The notes beneath the pieces were generated by a model. That model saw only the letters and a program-made list of their open reading frames with translations. It ran no database searches and had not been told where the DNA came from. From Astropecten irregularis (taxonomy: Eukaryota; Echinodermata; Asteroidea; Paxillosida; Astropectinidae): 64,000 nucleotides of DNA. Shown piece after piece: positions 1-10,992 of this stretch. The translations under genes and the position numbers were made by a program. Numbering within the stretch: the stretch's first letter is position 1; the number at the start of each line of letters is the position of its first letter. The stretch spans positions 7,750,001 to 7,814,000 of the forward strand of contig OZ020249.1 of the NCBI GenBank assembly GCA_963971285.1, in the 5' to 3' direction.

Positions 1-336
1 TGTATCAAATATCTTGCAGAGGTGCAGAATGAATTAAATACGTACGTTTCACAGCATAGGTGGCAATTTTGGGGGTTTGGGGGTGGGGTGGGGACATGTG
101 GCCCTAATATTTTAGATAGGGTGGGTAGGGGGGGCCCAAGTGGCAATACCCCCAAAAGTTAGTCACCTCGTGTCATTTACAGTACATTATTGCTGTATGC
201 AATTTCTATAAATTTATTTATATTATCTATAAACAAAAATGAAAAGTATTACCATACGTTATTTCTTCAATCATAATTCGTTTGCTGAAATCTTTTTTAA
301 TAAATTTGAGGATTTTTATTTGTGATTTTCATTTTG
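1..336. other. Non-coding stretch with G-rich tract
   Basis: No gene seen. Positions 67-138 hold repeated runs of three to seven G (GGGGGTTTGGGGGTGGGGTG and following), a G-quadruplex-capable stretch on the plus strand. The rest is AT-rich unique sequence. Confidence 0.5.
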
Positions 337-492
337 TTTCGCTTGGAGTTAGGAGGGTCTGACACGTTTTGATCTTAGCAGGATCTTTCTCAAAGGCTAA
401 ATGACAAGACAAGTAAACAAGTGAGAAGTAAAAATATACATAAATTGATGAGAGGATCAGAACAAAAGGGGAGGGTGAGGGTGGGTGGAACT
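337..492 (-). repeat. Ribozyme-like 56-bp family (family H), single copy plus flank
   Basis: The minus strand reads GCCTTTGAGAAAGATCC, a short loop, then GATC, AAAACGTGTC and the CTCCTAACTCCAAGC tail common to the family. The plus-strand side (about 395-492) is a flank also seen at 31810-31890 and, inverted, at 61130-61215, so the mobile unit is longer than the 56-bp core. The stem II arm has decayed slightly (GATCT). Confidence 0.75.
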
Positions 493-600
493 CAATAAAA
501 TAACAGAAGTAAGCAAAACAGAACATGGACGAAAATATCCCCAGATCTGAACGAGAAATTTTCATTGGTAGTTTACGATGCACCATGTGAATAACTATAG

Positions 601-960
601 TAACTACAGTACAGGATTGAACAAACCAAAACAGAAATGTTCACAGATTTACGTCTAACTTTCAGGGTATGAAGATGGCGCTGGTAAAAACGTATTGTTA
701 AAATATTTCCTCCTGAAATACTGTACCGGGTATTTATCCAGAAATTTGCCAAACAACGACCAAAATCAGTTTTGATATCGGGGTAAGATCAAAACCATGT
801 TTTATATTAAAACAATTTTGAGTCAGGTTTTTGCTATTTTCTCGTGGCTTAGATGTCTGATTGAGCTCAAATTTTCACAGGTTTATTATTTCATTCACAT
901 GGTGGATCAGACAAAGTGTGGGTTCTGTTCTGTGAACATTACCAATCATGTATTATACCT
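601..960 (+). mobile_element. TTAA MITE, family B
   Basis: A 360-bp element. It begins near ACAGTACAGGATTG (decayed left end) and ends TACCT followed by TTAA at 961-964. Its interior (CAGGGTATGAAGATGG, GTATTTATCCAGAAAT, GAGCTCAAATTTTCACAGG) matches copies at 27491 (inverted) and 46188. No coding capacity. TTAA targets and this layout suggest a piggyBac-type non-autonomous element. Confidence 0.8.
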
Positions 961-964
961 TTAA

Positions 965-1999
965 ATTGGCAAAGAGAGGTACTGTAGTTCTGAAAGTATT
1001 AACTCCATGTTCCAGCTTGTGCGCTCCGACCGTCTTCGGGAGACTGTTTGAAATACTTGTCGGTTAACTTTGAGTTGTGAGTGAGGGCAGGGTTCCTTTC
1101 CCAGGCACCTAGGTCAGCCTCGCCCCCTGGATATTACGACAAATGTATCCCTGATGGGTCCGACACTACAAATCTTTCTACCTGTAGGACGAGATAAATC
1201 CACTGGTGAAGACTCTGATGGCAGATCGGGCTCATCCTGTCGTAATTTGCGGCTCGCTCGTTCCTCCACGATGCCGCCAAATCCTAAATTTGACCCCCTC
1301 GGAGGCGTAATTGCTCTTGGGCTGTCTGTCCGGGACCCAGTTAGCACGTTCCTTTAGATAGCATCTCCGAAAACTCCCGCTAAAATCAAAAGAGAAATCG
1401 TTTGCGAGGCTGTAACGAAGTTGTTAACACCTTGCCCGGTGAGACAATAGAATTGGTTTTGTTTACGTTGGTAATTCAATCGAGCCGGGTTTCCTCTGTG
1501 GTTCCGATCGTTCGTCTACAACCTCGGGGCTGCCAAACAAGGACTCTTCTAAAGAAATCGTCGTCGGCTGACGACGGCCGTGTTTATTCATGCCTTCCTG
1601 TAATTGTTTTATTGACATGATCACAACTGGCATTTAGCTTAGTCTCGTGCCCGTCTTCACTCTAAAAGCGACTTTTTGAAATTATTTTAAAAACAAAAGT
1701 TAAACGACATTGTTAGATTCATCACGCGCTTGACCGAATACCAAACAATTGTATATTCATGAACAGCCCTTGAATTTGGTTCTGAAAAGGGCAAGGCCAC
1801 TTTTCCATTGCAAGGGGCACTTCCATTGGAAAATCATAATGTCTATGGAAACATTTGAAGGGGGCAAGATATCTTTTGTGATAAGAAATTTGACAATTCT
1901 ACGCTTTTTATATTTTCCCTCCAAAAAAAATATCAAATGTGCACAATTATGTATTATTTTTATAATTTTGAGATAAAAAATAATGAATACATTTTTCAT
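965..1999. other. Unique sequence, no supported gene
   Basis: Positions 1000-1620 are richer in GC than their surroundings and have overlapping short frames on both strands (about 70 codons each, none convincing). This is the profile of a conserved non-coding block or an isolated exon, but I see no splice-site pair that favours an exon. 1620-1999 is AT-rich and featureless. Confidence 0.35.
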
Positions 2000-2078
2000 A
2001 TTCTTGTCCTCTTGTCATTTAGCCTTCGATAAAGATGCTAGGATCGAAATGTGTCAGGTCCTCCTAACTCCAAGCACT
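2000..2078 (+). repeat. Family H copy, decayed
   Basis: Contains TTGTCCTCTTGTCATTTAGC, then CTTCGATAAAGATGCTAGG, ATCGAAATGTGTC and CTCCTAACTCCAAGCAC in family order on the plus strand. The left arm of the stem II hairpin has lost about three bases. Confidence 0.7.
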
Positions 2079-3287
2079 GACTATAAAAATGATAGAATTG
2101 TACCTTAGCTCAAACTGTCTTTGCTACATGTTTATTGAAGTATAACATTTGTAGGACTTGGCCTATAAAACAGCATGACATTCTTGGTGGCATTTATCAA
2201 CATTAATGGCATTCTATTTACGTTTCTGTGAAGTGCTAGGTCCCTCCAGGCTGGATGTACATTAGTATTCTCAGTGGGCTCCGTGTCATTCGGCGACCCA
2301 GTATGTCATGCTATGTAACTGGCTCTCTTATAATCGAGTTTATTAATTGTTCCCAGTTTTCTGGAGCGGAGCACTGGAGCCCCTTAGTCCACGCTAGAGA
2401 CACGTCTGTTTAATCCCGGGGACACCTCCCCCCCTCAACCCACCCCTCCCCCCTACACTCTCTCATCACCAGTTGAGCATCTTGCTGGGGGCCATATGGC
2501 CAGACACGGAACTATTTTCTCCACGCAATTACCGTTAGCGCATCTCACTGACAAGCCCAGTTTCGTCCTGACAGGTCCAGACAATGAAACTCGCTTGGAT
2601 AATGTTGCAATGAAATCCTAATCATTTCATTTTCTAATCCCCCCTGGGTGGAGGGGGGCGAGCCTAAGAAATTGCAACCAGACCATCCTAATGCCCTTCC
2701 CTCTCTATCAAAAAAAAAAAAATCTTTTAAAAAATTGCAAGAATTTGGGGACCGTGATAATAAGAAAATCCTTTGTTTCCACAAGATTTTTTGGGAGATT
2801 TTTTTGTCCAATTTTTTTTTTTTGCCTGACGGGTTTTTATGTGGCGCTAAGGTGATTAAAAATCAGTTTCCTTTTGTGGGTTTGATATTGTTCCATGCTG
2901 TGCGGATTAAGTTCTCCAATTACGGCCGCGCTCTCATTATCGGGATACGCTGTTTTGATTAGATTACGGAACGCGAGGACCAGTGAGAATGTGTGTTAAT
3001 ACCAGGCGCGATAAAAATCTGAAGGTGGTGTTCTTTACCATGTGCGGCGCTCCGTCGTGACGGTCTGAGAGCAAAGATCGGCAAAGATAGGGAAATAGTT
3101 TCTGGTCCAACGTAATCTTGAAACATGGTCTCCGTTGTGTAATGAACATGTAGTGGGCAGAATATGCCGGCATGAAATATCTTGGTTACAATCGTATGCC
3201 AGAGGTTTAGCGACTTGCTCCGAATCTGGGTCATTCCACCAGGTAGTGACATAGACAAGGAGCATGGACCATGACAAAATTAGAGTT
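2079..3287. other. Unique sequence, no gene seen
   Basis: C-rich tract at 2424-2456 and short A or T homopolymers at 2709-2820. Short overlapping frames on both strands show no recognisable domain. Nothing else supported. Confidence 0.4.
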
Positions 3288-3824
3288 CTCAACCCCGACT
3301 ACATCTAAGGTCTGACTTAAGAGGTTGATGGAACAGACCTCAGGGAACATTTCTAGGTACTATGTGGCCTCAAATTGTGGTAGCACTTTTGTGTAATATC
3401 CCAAAAATTATTGCAATATTTCCCCCAATTTTTGTAGAAAAACAAAAGAAACTCAACAAATGGGTTTAAGCTCTTGCTTCTAACAAAAAACATTTTTTTA
3501 AAAATGTTATTTGTCTGTGAATGGATTATGAATTATATAATCACATAATCATTCACCAAAAACCAAAATACATATCAAGGATTTGGGGGCAGAAAATATG
3601 ACCACGCCCCTTTTTTAGTTGCATTGTGGGAAAGTGAATCTTGTTTTTTGTTGATCCTCAAAAGATATTACATTTTCTCCAAAGTGATACCACAATTTGA
3701 AGCCACATACTACCTAGCAAAGCTGTTTACCCTAACCCTCCTCAATCCTCCAAAATCCTTCTGGTGTTTTGTAATATAAACTTCCGTTTCATGAAGTCAA
3801 ACCTTAGATGTAGTGGGTGTTGAG
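3288..3824. mobile_element. 537-bp inverted-repeat element with long arms
   Basis: The ends are inverted copies: CTACATCTAAGGTCTGACTT at 3299-3318 against the reverse complement of AAGTCAAACCTTAGATGTAG at 3794-3813, with similarity continuing outward to CTCAAC and GTTGAG. Further in, CTATGTGGC...AAATTGTGGTA (from about 3360) mirrors TACCACAATTTGAAGCCACATA (3690-3711), so the arms exceed 100 bp. No ORF of note. Superfamily not assignable and target duplication unclear. Confidence 0.7.
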
Positions 3825-4017
3825 CTAACTCCTGAATAAGAAGGTTTACAGAACTTTGCTCCTTGACTAACATAACAGACTCTATTTTTGGTCTAGTTTT
3901 TGGTATTTTATGTGAGAAACAAAACTTGATTAAGTTAATTTACAGGTTTTAGGAAATTAAAATCAATTCATAAAATTATCAAACTATAAAGATCGTAACT
4001 TTTATTATAAGGCTGCA

Positions 4018-4262
4018 GTTTGTATTCGGTTACCCAGTTAACCGACCGTTCAAATGGGTACCGGGGTACATTTTCCCAGTTAGGATAAAAAGTATTTTTT
4101 AAGAGCATTTGATTTTTATAAACATAAGCACTTCTAGAGTTCACTAAGAAAAAATGTCAAGTTAGGGTCGCTTAGCACAAAACCATGATCTTTTAAAGGG
4201 GTAACCGTTACTGTAACCGAATTACGGGTAACCGGTTACAAAATTATCCATAAACTTTAATA
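4018..4262. repeat. Possible inverted-repeat element with GGTTACC motifs
   Basis: The left part carries CGGTTACCCAGTTAACCG and the right part ACGGGTAACCGGTTACA, roughly inverted around a 150-bp AT-rich interior. Arms are short and imperfect and no target duplication is visible, so this could be a decayed MITE or chance. Confidence 0.3.
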
Positions 4263-4921
4263 CAACCCTACATTATTAGGATATTTTGCTATTTGGAAAG
4301 GCTTATAATGCCACGTTTACCCCTAAAGATATGTGTAGCTTTGTTCGACTATTAATAGTACAGCCCCTAACATGTGTTTTCCAAATTTGGTTTAACTGCT
4401 GTTTTTTCAGTATGAGACTTCAAGTACTGAATTAGCAATTTGAGAACCTTATTCACTGTTGAAAAATTTAAATGATAAAACAGGATTTCCTAAAACAGCT
4501 GACATGTTTGTCAGGAAACAACCGGATACCCTAAAGGCGTAACCTTCGACCTCCATTTGTCTTGTATATAGGTAAATGTGCCATCCATTATTCAACTTAA
4601 TGATCTGCGCCTATATGTGCACCTGTCTTTGAAATTAGAACGAAACCAATCTCTTTCACGTTAAATGGGAAATTAATGGACGGTAGTGTTTATGAGAGGG
4701 AATGATAAATGATGATGGATGCGCAGATTCATCTACGTCACGGGCCGAACGGCATCGCGAAGCTTGTCCTCGATCTCGGCCATTATGACCCATCTTCTAA
4801 ACAGGCATCCTGTCCCTCAATCCTTGCTAACATTTCAAAAGAAAAATCCCGGGAAATACATCTTTCATGTCAAAATCTCGATTCATCACTGGCTACAAAA
4901 AACTTGATGAAAAATCACACT
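4263..4921. other. Unique sequence, nothing recognised
   Basis: AT-rich sequence with no repeat family from elsewhere in the window and no convincing reading frame. Confidence 0.4.
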
Positions 4922-4925
4922 ATAA

Positions 4926-5293
4926 AGGTAATATCATACTTTGGTTTTTGTCAAAGAAATACAGATTCACGGGCAAAAATATCAAGGAAGATACAGTAAT
5001 GAGTCATCTGTGAAAATTTCAGTCCCATACGGTGCCCACTTTTTGAGAAAACAGTGAAAAACGGCCACTGTATTTCTCAAGTCTTTTCTCTTTTATTTTT
5101 GGACCTTAAAAAGATCGAAAATATTTGTTATCACTGGTTTTACTCTTTTCTGGATAAATACAGCATTTCAGGCAGGAACATTTCAACGGTATGTCACTAT
5201 GTCTATACCATCACCATCTTTATACCCTGTAAGTTATAGGTAAATCAGTGGAGATTTCTGTTTCGGTATGCTATTCAAAGTATGATAGTACCT
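4926..5293 (+). mobile_element. TTAA MITE, family A, full length
   Basis: Starts AGGTAATATCATACTTTGGT and ends with an imperfect inverted match, AAAGTATGATAGTACCT, followed by TTAA (5294-5297); the left target has drifted to ATAA. The internal signature CAGTCATCTGTGAAAATTTC-type block, CCCATACGGTGCCCAC and ACCCTGTAAGTTATAGGTAA identifies family A. No transposase. Confidence 0.85.
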
Positions 5294-5927
5294 TTAAGAA
5301 AGGATGGTTCATACACATACAGCTTGTGAAGGTACATGTATGTTTATATTTTTTGTCATTCATGATTTCTTGAGTCGGACATATCATGAATTTTAAATTA
5401 CATTGAAGTTGACCTTGAAAGCTGACTGTCTACTATGCACGCCAAACCCCCAGCGCATACATGTACATACATCACGTACATGTACATGTACACACCCATG
5501 TACATGTGTACACATACATAACACACATCTGCCATACATGCCATAAGTACATTCTCTAATCCCGTAATTGGTGTTTTCAAAGCTTAAACTGCTGAGCCGA
5601 TATTCGTTATATTGACGACGCTAATTGGTATTTGTGTTGTGCTTAATAATACGACGCCGCGTCTGAGCACTTTGCAATTAGCAGCGGACCACTCAACGGC
5701 AGACATGTCCGATACCTAATTATGAAATTATACCGCGAACCCAACGCACCTTGTACGACAACTGATACTCTGTTACGAAAAATTACAGCGTGCCATTGTT
5801 ATAAATTATCTGTTTCACCAATTTTTTACACAAATGTTGAAATTTCAATTCCTTTTTCAGGGAGGGCGTTGTTTCTCTCATGACTGATTTGCTGTTGTTG
5901 TTGTTGTTGTTATTGTTGATGTTGTTG
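5294..5927. other. Unique DNA with ACATGT and TTG microsatellites
   Basis: An irregular ACATGT/ACACAT tract lies at 5455-5540 and a TTG/GTT trinucleotide run at 5891-5930 abuts the next MITE fragment. No gene seen. Confidence 0.6.
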
Positions 5928-6243
5928 ATGCAGATTCATGAACAAAAATATCAAGGAAGATACAGTAACAGTCATCTGTGAAAATTTCAGCCCCATACGG
6001 TGCCCACTTTTGGGGAAAACAGTAAAAATGACCACAGTATTTTAAAACATCTTTTCACCGTTATTTTTGAGCTTTTAAAGATCAACATAGTTTTTTGGTC
6101 ATTGGTTTTACTCTTTTCTGGATAAATACAGCATTTCAGGCAGAAAAACTTGAACAATATGTCTCTACCATCAGCATCTTCATACCCTGTAAGTTATAGG
6201 TAAATCTGTGAAGATGTCTGTTTCGGTATGCTACCAAAGTATG
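5928..6243 (+). mobile_element. TTAA MITE, family A, truncated at both ends
   Basis: Matches family A from GCAGATTCATG to ACCAAAGTATGA but lacks both terminal repeats. The left end stops at the TTG microsatellite. Confidence 0.8.
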
Positions 6244-6607
6244 AGTAATTCGTCATGAACTCTCTCACACCATTGAGGGCATACATGTAGCAAGTTAAAC
6301 ACACATGTTTATTTTAGTGTACAGTACACAAGGACACACATGTGTATACATGTAATGTTAATTACGGCAAAGAATTAGAGGCAATACTCTACATAGTGCG
6401 GTGGTAATGCAAACATTTGTAATTGATTTCCCTATATTGCTTTTTTTTTATATTGATCCTTGTTATTGATCTGCTTTGTTTAATTTGTGTAGCTATTTCT
6501 TTTTTTACATCATGGCAATTGTGCTAATATGGGCTACTACATGTACATGTATAGTACATGTAAATATGCAATGTATACATGTACACGTGTGTATGTTTAT
6601 CCTATGG
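6244..6607. other. AT-rich unique sequence with ACATGT tract
   Basis: 6536-6592 is an irregular ACATGT-rich microsatellite. No gene seen. Confidence 0.5.
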
Positions 6608-6819
6608 GCATTTACAAAACCAGACATGAGGCTAGGCTTGGGACTTATTTTGCTACCGCCATTTGAGGCCCACAAAACGAAACGAAGAGATTGGACGAAG
6701 CCGAAGAAAGGCTCCAGCTTCGCCATGTATCTCAAGCCCTTCATTTCATTTAGGACACAAAATGGAGGTAGCATAATAAATCCCAAGCCGAGCCTCAAGC
6801 CTCATTTTGTAATAGGCGC
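6608..6819. mobile_element. Fold-back element with GAGGCT-rich ends, copy 1
   Basis: Left end GCATTTACAAAACC followed by GAGGCTAGGCTTGGG. The right end is the inverted partner, CCCAAGCCGAGCCTCAAGCC, TCATTTTGTAATAGGCGC. The arms pair over more than 30 bp with gaps. Relatives at 23061, 55916 and 60695 share the TTTTGTAA terminus and GAGCCT hexamers. Both strands are open across it (about 100 codons), but this is the palindrome and not a gene. Confidence 0.65.
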
Positions 6820-7260
6820 ATAGTTATGTACTGTATATGCAATATGTGAATATATGTAATATATGTGAATATATGTATACATGTACATACTGTACCTATT
6901 GTTTATGAAACAATATTTATTATGAATCAAACCTGAGATTAAAGTCTGTGTTATGTTTATGATGGATGCAGATTATATCTTGCTCATGAGCTTGCAATGA
7001 TTATATATATTGCTTCGCTTAATCCTATAATACCTTCCGATGGATTAAGCCTTAATCCCTTCCACAAACAAGAAGAAATGAAAACATTTTTCAAGGCAAC
7101 AAGTAAGATTGATAAGGATCAAAATATCTTTATTTAGGGTTGGTCTGAAAATTTATAAAGTTTACTGGAACTAATTATTTTCTTGTGAAATATTTTCTTC
7201 TGTGATGCTGTCATTTTCAAGAAAACTGCTTGTGAAAATCTGAAAGTTTTTGCTCTTATT
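6820..7260. other. AT-rich unique sequence
   Basis: ATATGTGAATATATGT repeats at 6840-6880; otherwise unremarkable and non-coding. Confidence 0.4.
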
Positions 7261-7265
7261 AGGTA

Positions 7266-8734
7266 CAGGGCTCGACCTTAGCGGTCGCCCGGGTGCCAAA
7301 TGCGACTCAAAAAAGCGGCGGGCGAGTCAAAACCCTTCTCTTGGTAGTCCGGCGGGCGACTCAAATTTTGTTGAAATAAAGTGTAGACAACAATTTTCCT
7401 ATGCCCCGCCGCTTATTTTTTAAACATTGACTAAAAAAAATACGCGGCCGAAAAGAAAACTTACGCTGCCCGGCCGCGATATACATGTACCGTACCGTCC
7501 AAAAATCCTACCGCGTACGGCAGATCTCGGGAACCGACCGAGCCTGTACAGTGCACACACACAGTACGTACGGTGTGCATGGAGGCTTCCTGCCCACACG
7601 TGGTTGAGACTGGTGCACATTGTTTTGATATCGTAGCTTTTACGTGTGGCCGTGTGGGTCGGATACCAGTCGTAGAACACTCGAGATAATGTCCATGCTG
7701 ACTGCACGATGCATCATCGTGTTTACGTCTTCTCGATGCGTTTGTCTCCCTAGGAATTTTTCTCACGACGTTTGTTTTTAGATCAAGCACATGTACGTGA
7801 AAAGTGTGTTTCTTCTTGGACAAAATTACCGACTGAAATTCAAGTACCGGTAAGATGTAGCTGATCACGAAAATGCGCTTTACGGTACGGTCAGAATAAT
7901 TATTTGTAATTGTACGGGGATAACAATCGTGACAATGCATACATCGTATTTCATGTCGGTGTTCATGACATAGTCGGAAAAAGAGATCGCGCTAAGTTTT
8001 GCTTGGTCTGTCATGTCGGTAGAAATAGCGCAAAATAAAATTTGGCACCCTTAAAAATAGCGGAAATCAGCTAAAAGTCGGGGTGTTCTGGGAGGGTCTG
8101 GTCAATTCAATGAGGTGTAATTTTTAAGCACGCCACACCTGGCGTGGCGCCCCGGTACGGTACTCATCAACAGCCATTACGGCCTCGAACAGCCTCGAAG
8201 TATTCTACTTCCGGGTTCTTGATTTCTTATAATATTAAATTGCAGGTATTATACCTGGCAATGTTATACTCGTTTTACAAGTAATCTTCTTATATTTCCA
8301 ATAAACTGATTTGTATGAATTAAACAATAATAAACATATAATTAATGGTTTTAAATAATTTTTTTTCAAGTGCAAGAAAACATTTGCTAGCGCAAAATTG
8401 AAGCTGATGTGCACTTTTGTTCATATATAAGTGTTGACTTCCAACTTTAGTTGTGATTGTGTAATATATTTGCAATTAGCGTACATTTTTATCAAACAAA
8501 TACTGACATTTGGTTGAATGATTCAACTAGATATGAACTCTGAAGTATAACGTAGTTACCAGTAACACTTGTTTGCCGAAATTGCACATAACAATGTCTT
8601 TTTATCAATTTTAAGTTTGTCTGAAAAAATAGCATAAAACATAAGCGGGCGAGTTAAAAAACTGGCGGACTACCCAAAACTCTGGCTGGGTAGTCCGGCT
8701 GGCGACTGAAAAAAAAAGTTAAGGGAGAGCCCTG
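7266..8734. mobile_element. 1.47-kb non-autonomous element with hAT-like ends
   Basis: The left terminus CAGGGCTCGACCTTAGC and right terminus (reverse-complemented) CAGGGCTCTCCCTTAAC are imperfect inverted repeats of the CAGGG type usual in hAT elements. Subterminal GGCGGGCGACTC-type motifs recur inverted at both ends (7314-7365 and 8640-8708). It is flanked by the 5-bp repeat AGGTA (7261-7265 and 8735-8739), shorter than the usual 8 bp of hAT. A 159-codon minus-strand frame (7461-7940) shows no transposase motif, so the element is probably non-autonomous. Confidence 0.65.
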
Positions 8735-8775
8735 AGGTAGTGTCAAGGAAGATCTAGGCAAATTTTCTCTGTTGC

Positions 8776-9074
8776 TTACATGGGCAGCAAGGCAATGGCC
8801 AGGGGCACCGAGACAATGACCAGGGGCAACAAGGCAATGATCAGGGGCAGCAAGGCAATGATCAGGGGCAGCAAGGCAATAACCAGGGGCTGCAAGGCAA
8901 TTAGCCTTTTCGAAGTATGGTGGAGACAAAATGCTTTGTGTTCGTCTCAAAATACCCACTTCAAACAGCGCTCTCCTATTGTGTCAGCCATACTTTGAAA
9001 AGGCTAATGACCAGGGGCAGCAAGGCAATGACCAGGGGCAGCAAGGCAATGACCAGGACCACCAAAGCAATGAC
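8776..9074. repeat. 21-bp minisatellite, interrupted
   Basis: Units of GGGGCAGCAAGGCAATGACCA with small variants run from 8779 to 8901 and resume at 9007 to 9074. The array runs straight into the next palindromic element, whose CAGGG start overlaps the unit. Confidence 0.85.
8902..9006. mobile_element. 105-bp MITE inside the minisatellite
   Basis: TAGCCTTTTCGAAGTATGG at the left and CCATACTTTGAAAAGGCTA at the right are inverted repeats with one mismatch. The minisatellite unit AAGGCAATGACC is split at AAT, giving a 2-3 bp target duplication (AT or AAT). The unit sequence supplies the empty site. Confidence 0.8.
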
Positions 9075-9228
9075 CAGGGCTCGATTTCACCAAACTCTTC
9101 GTAACTTACTATCAATCATAGGACTTTTGATGCATTGAAGCCCTACGTGGGATAGGTCCCCTACGATGGGTTATCCTTCGTAACTAGAGTTGCGATCAAT
9201 CGCAGGGCTTTGTGAAATCGACCACAGG
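9075..9228 (+). mobile_element. Palindromic MITE, family F
   Basis: Reads CAGGGCTCGATTTCACCAAA...AACTTACTATCAATC...GATGCATTG...ATGGGTTATCC...GGGCTTTGTGAAATCGACC. The ends are inverted and the interior is partly self-complementary. Seven related copies lie in this window. Confidence 0.8.
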
Positions 9229-10028
9229 CCCACCAAGGCAACAACACAATCTCCCCACTCCTACCAAAGAAGTCCAACCCTGACGCTAGCTACTTCAGTT
9301 TCAGGAAGGGCCACTTCCTACTTCCTACACCCTGTGGCCATAAGATCATGGAGATTGTAGCGCTGTTATGCCAGCTCTGTTCTGAGTGGACCCTAATGGC
9401 CCACCAGGCCACCTCTTCCCCTCCCCCTCTGTTGACACTGCTTTATTTTCATTGGCCGGCTGAACAGCTGGAGTCACACGCCTTACCATACCCCAGATAC
9501 TTCCAATTTTCCTTTACAGAAACTGACAAACATATAAACCCACATTGTCCAACATGATGCCTTTGTGTCTGTATTTGCGTGTCTATCACCACGTCTGTCC
9601 ATGTTCCCCCTGCCCCCTAGTGGCATTGCAATTCCTAGCCGCTAGGAGAAGAAAATAAAAGTATAAATTTGCTTGCCACGAGATTGCAATATCTCTGTCG
9701 TTCTCAATTGTAGAAATCATGCACTACAATCGGAAAGTGTGGTTATACACTATATCATATGCTTTATAGTATGGGGGCATACACTGTATGTGGACTATGT
9801 GTGATATCACCCTAGCAAATATAACAACCTCACTTCTTGTAGCATTAATAGGACATGGATATATATATAGAAATGCCATTTTCTATTTACCAGAGTCGTA
9901 AATTTTGGCAAATATTTAGTTCGGAGGGCGGTTATAACTCTGTGCAAGATGGTAAATGTACTGCCTAATGATTGTGACTTCTCGACCTTTCATTTTACCC
10001 ACGACAGATCATGACTATAAAGGCCACT
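9229..10028. other. Unique sequence, no gene seen
   Basis: Mixed composition with no known repeat and no convincing frame. Confidence 0.4.
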
Positions 10029-10032
10029 TTAA

Positions 10033-10345
10033 AGGTAATTTTTCATACTTTGGTTTTTGTCAAAGAAATGCAGATTCTTGGGCAAAATATCAAGGAAGAT
10101 ACAGTAACAGTCATCTGTGAAATTTCCAGTCCCATACGGTGCCCACTTTTTGAGAAAAGAGTAAAAAAACAACAACGGTATTTTCAAAACTTTTCACAGG
10201 ATTTTTGATCTTTCGAAGATCAAAATAGTTTTTACTCTTTTCTGAATGAATGTGATACAGCATTTCAAATTTTCAGGCAGAAATTTTATCTTTCTACTAT
10301 TGCTTTCTTTGTACCTGCGGTATGCTACCAAATTATGATAGTACC
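10033..10345 (+). mobile_element. TTAA MITE, family A, first of a tandem pair
   Basis: TTAA at 10029-10032, then AGGTAATTTTTCATACTTTGG; the right end TATGATAGTACC is followed by TTAA at 10346-10349. The final T of the terminal ACCT is missing, so the element ends in ACC. Confidence 0.8.
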
Positions 10346-10349
10346 TTAA

Positions 10350-10705
10350 AAGGTAGTATCATACTTTGGTTTTTATCAAAGAAATACAGATTCATAGGCA
10401 AAAATATCAAGACAGATACAGTAACAGTCATCTGTGTAATTTTCAGTCCCATACGGTGCCCACTTTTTGAGAAAAAAATAAAAAACAGCCACAGTATTTC
10501 TTAAGTATTTTCTCTTTTATTTTTTGATCTTTTAAAATATCAAAAGGATTTTCGGTCGTTGTTTTAACTAATTTATGGATAAATACAGCATTTCAGGTGG
10601 AAAGTTTTAATAGTATGTTTCTACGTCACCATCTTCATACCCTGTAAGTTATAGGTAAATTTGAACATTTCTGTTTTGGTTTCTTACCAAAGTATCATAC
10701 TACCT
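10350..10705 (+). mobile_element. TTAA MITE, family A, second of a tandem pair
   Basis: Begins directly after the TTAA (10346-10349) that closes the previous copy and ends ATACTACCT at 10705 before TTTAA. Same orientation and family as its neighbour, with typical internal blocks. Confidence 0.85.
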
Positions 10706-10878
10706 TTTAAAAAAAGCAGCAAGACCACAAGCAACGACAGAACTTTGTGTAAATTACATACATTTCTTAAAATCTTTCAAATCCACTCAAAATGTTGTGA
10801 TTTTGTAAAACAATTTGGATAAGGCTTGTAATTTTTTCAGTTTTTTGTTTTATAAGATTATATGAATCATCACAGTGA

Positions 10879-10992
10879 TAAAACTGCTGCAAACTGCTCA
10901 TCAGCCAAAATAATGACATGAAATTAATAAAATGCTCGGAGTTAGGAGGGGCCTGTTGTTTCGATCCTAGCAGGATCATTCTCAAAGGCTAC
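10879..10992 (-). repeat. Family H copy with its long flank
   Basis: Reads CTGCTGCAAACTGCTCATCA, AAATAATGACATGAAATT, then GGAGTTAGGAGG, TTTCGATCCTAGCAGGATC and CTCAAAGGCT. On the minus strand this is the ribozyme-like core followed by the family's downstream flank. Confidence 0.75.

Noticed and set aside
1114..1357. Coding exon on either strand at 1.1-1.35 kb
   Set aside because: Both strands are open over the same 240 bp and no acceptor/donor pair favours either; more likely non-coding with high GC.
7461..7940. 159-codon minus-strand frame inside the hAT-like element
   Set aside because: No transposase motif or zinc-finger spacing seen. The frame lies in the GC-rich, palindromic part of a non-autonomous element and starts and stops without supporting signals.
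10890..10915. CTGATGA in the family H flank (minus strand, ...GGCTGATGAGCAG...)
   Set aside because: No GAAA follows a paired stem; the match to the hammerhead core is partial and probably coincidental.
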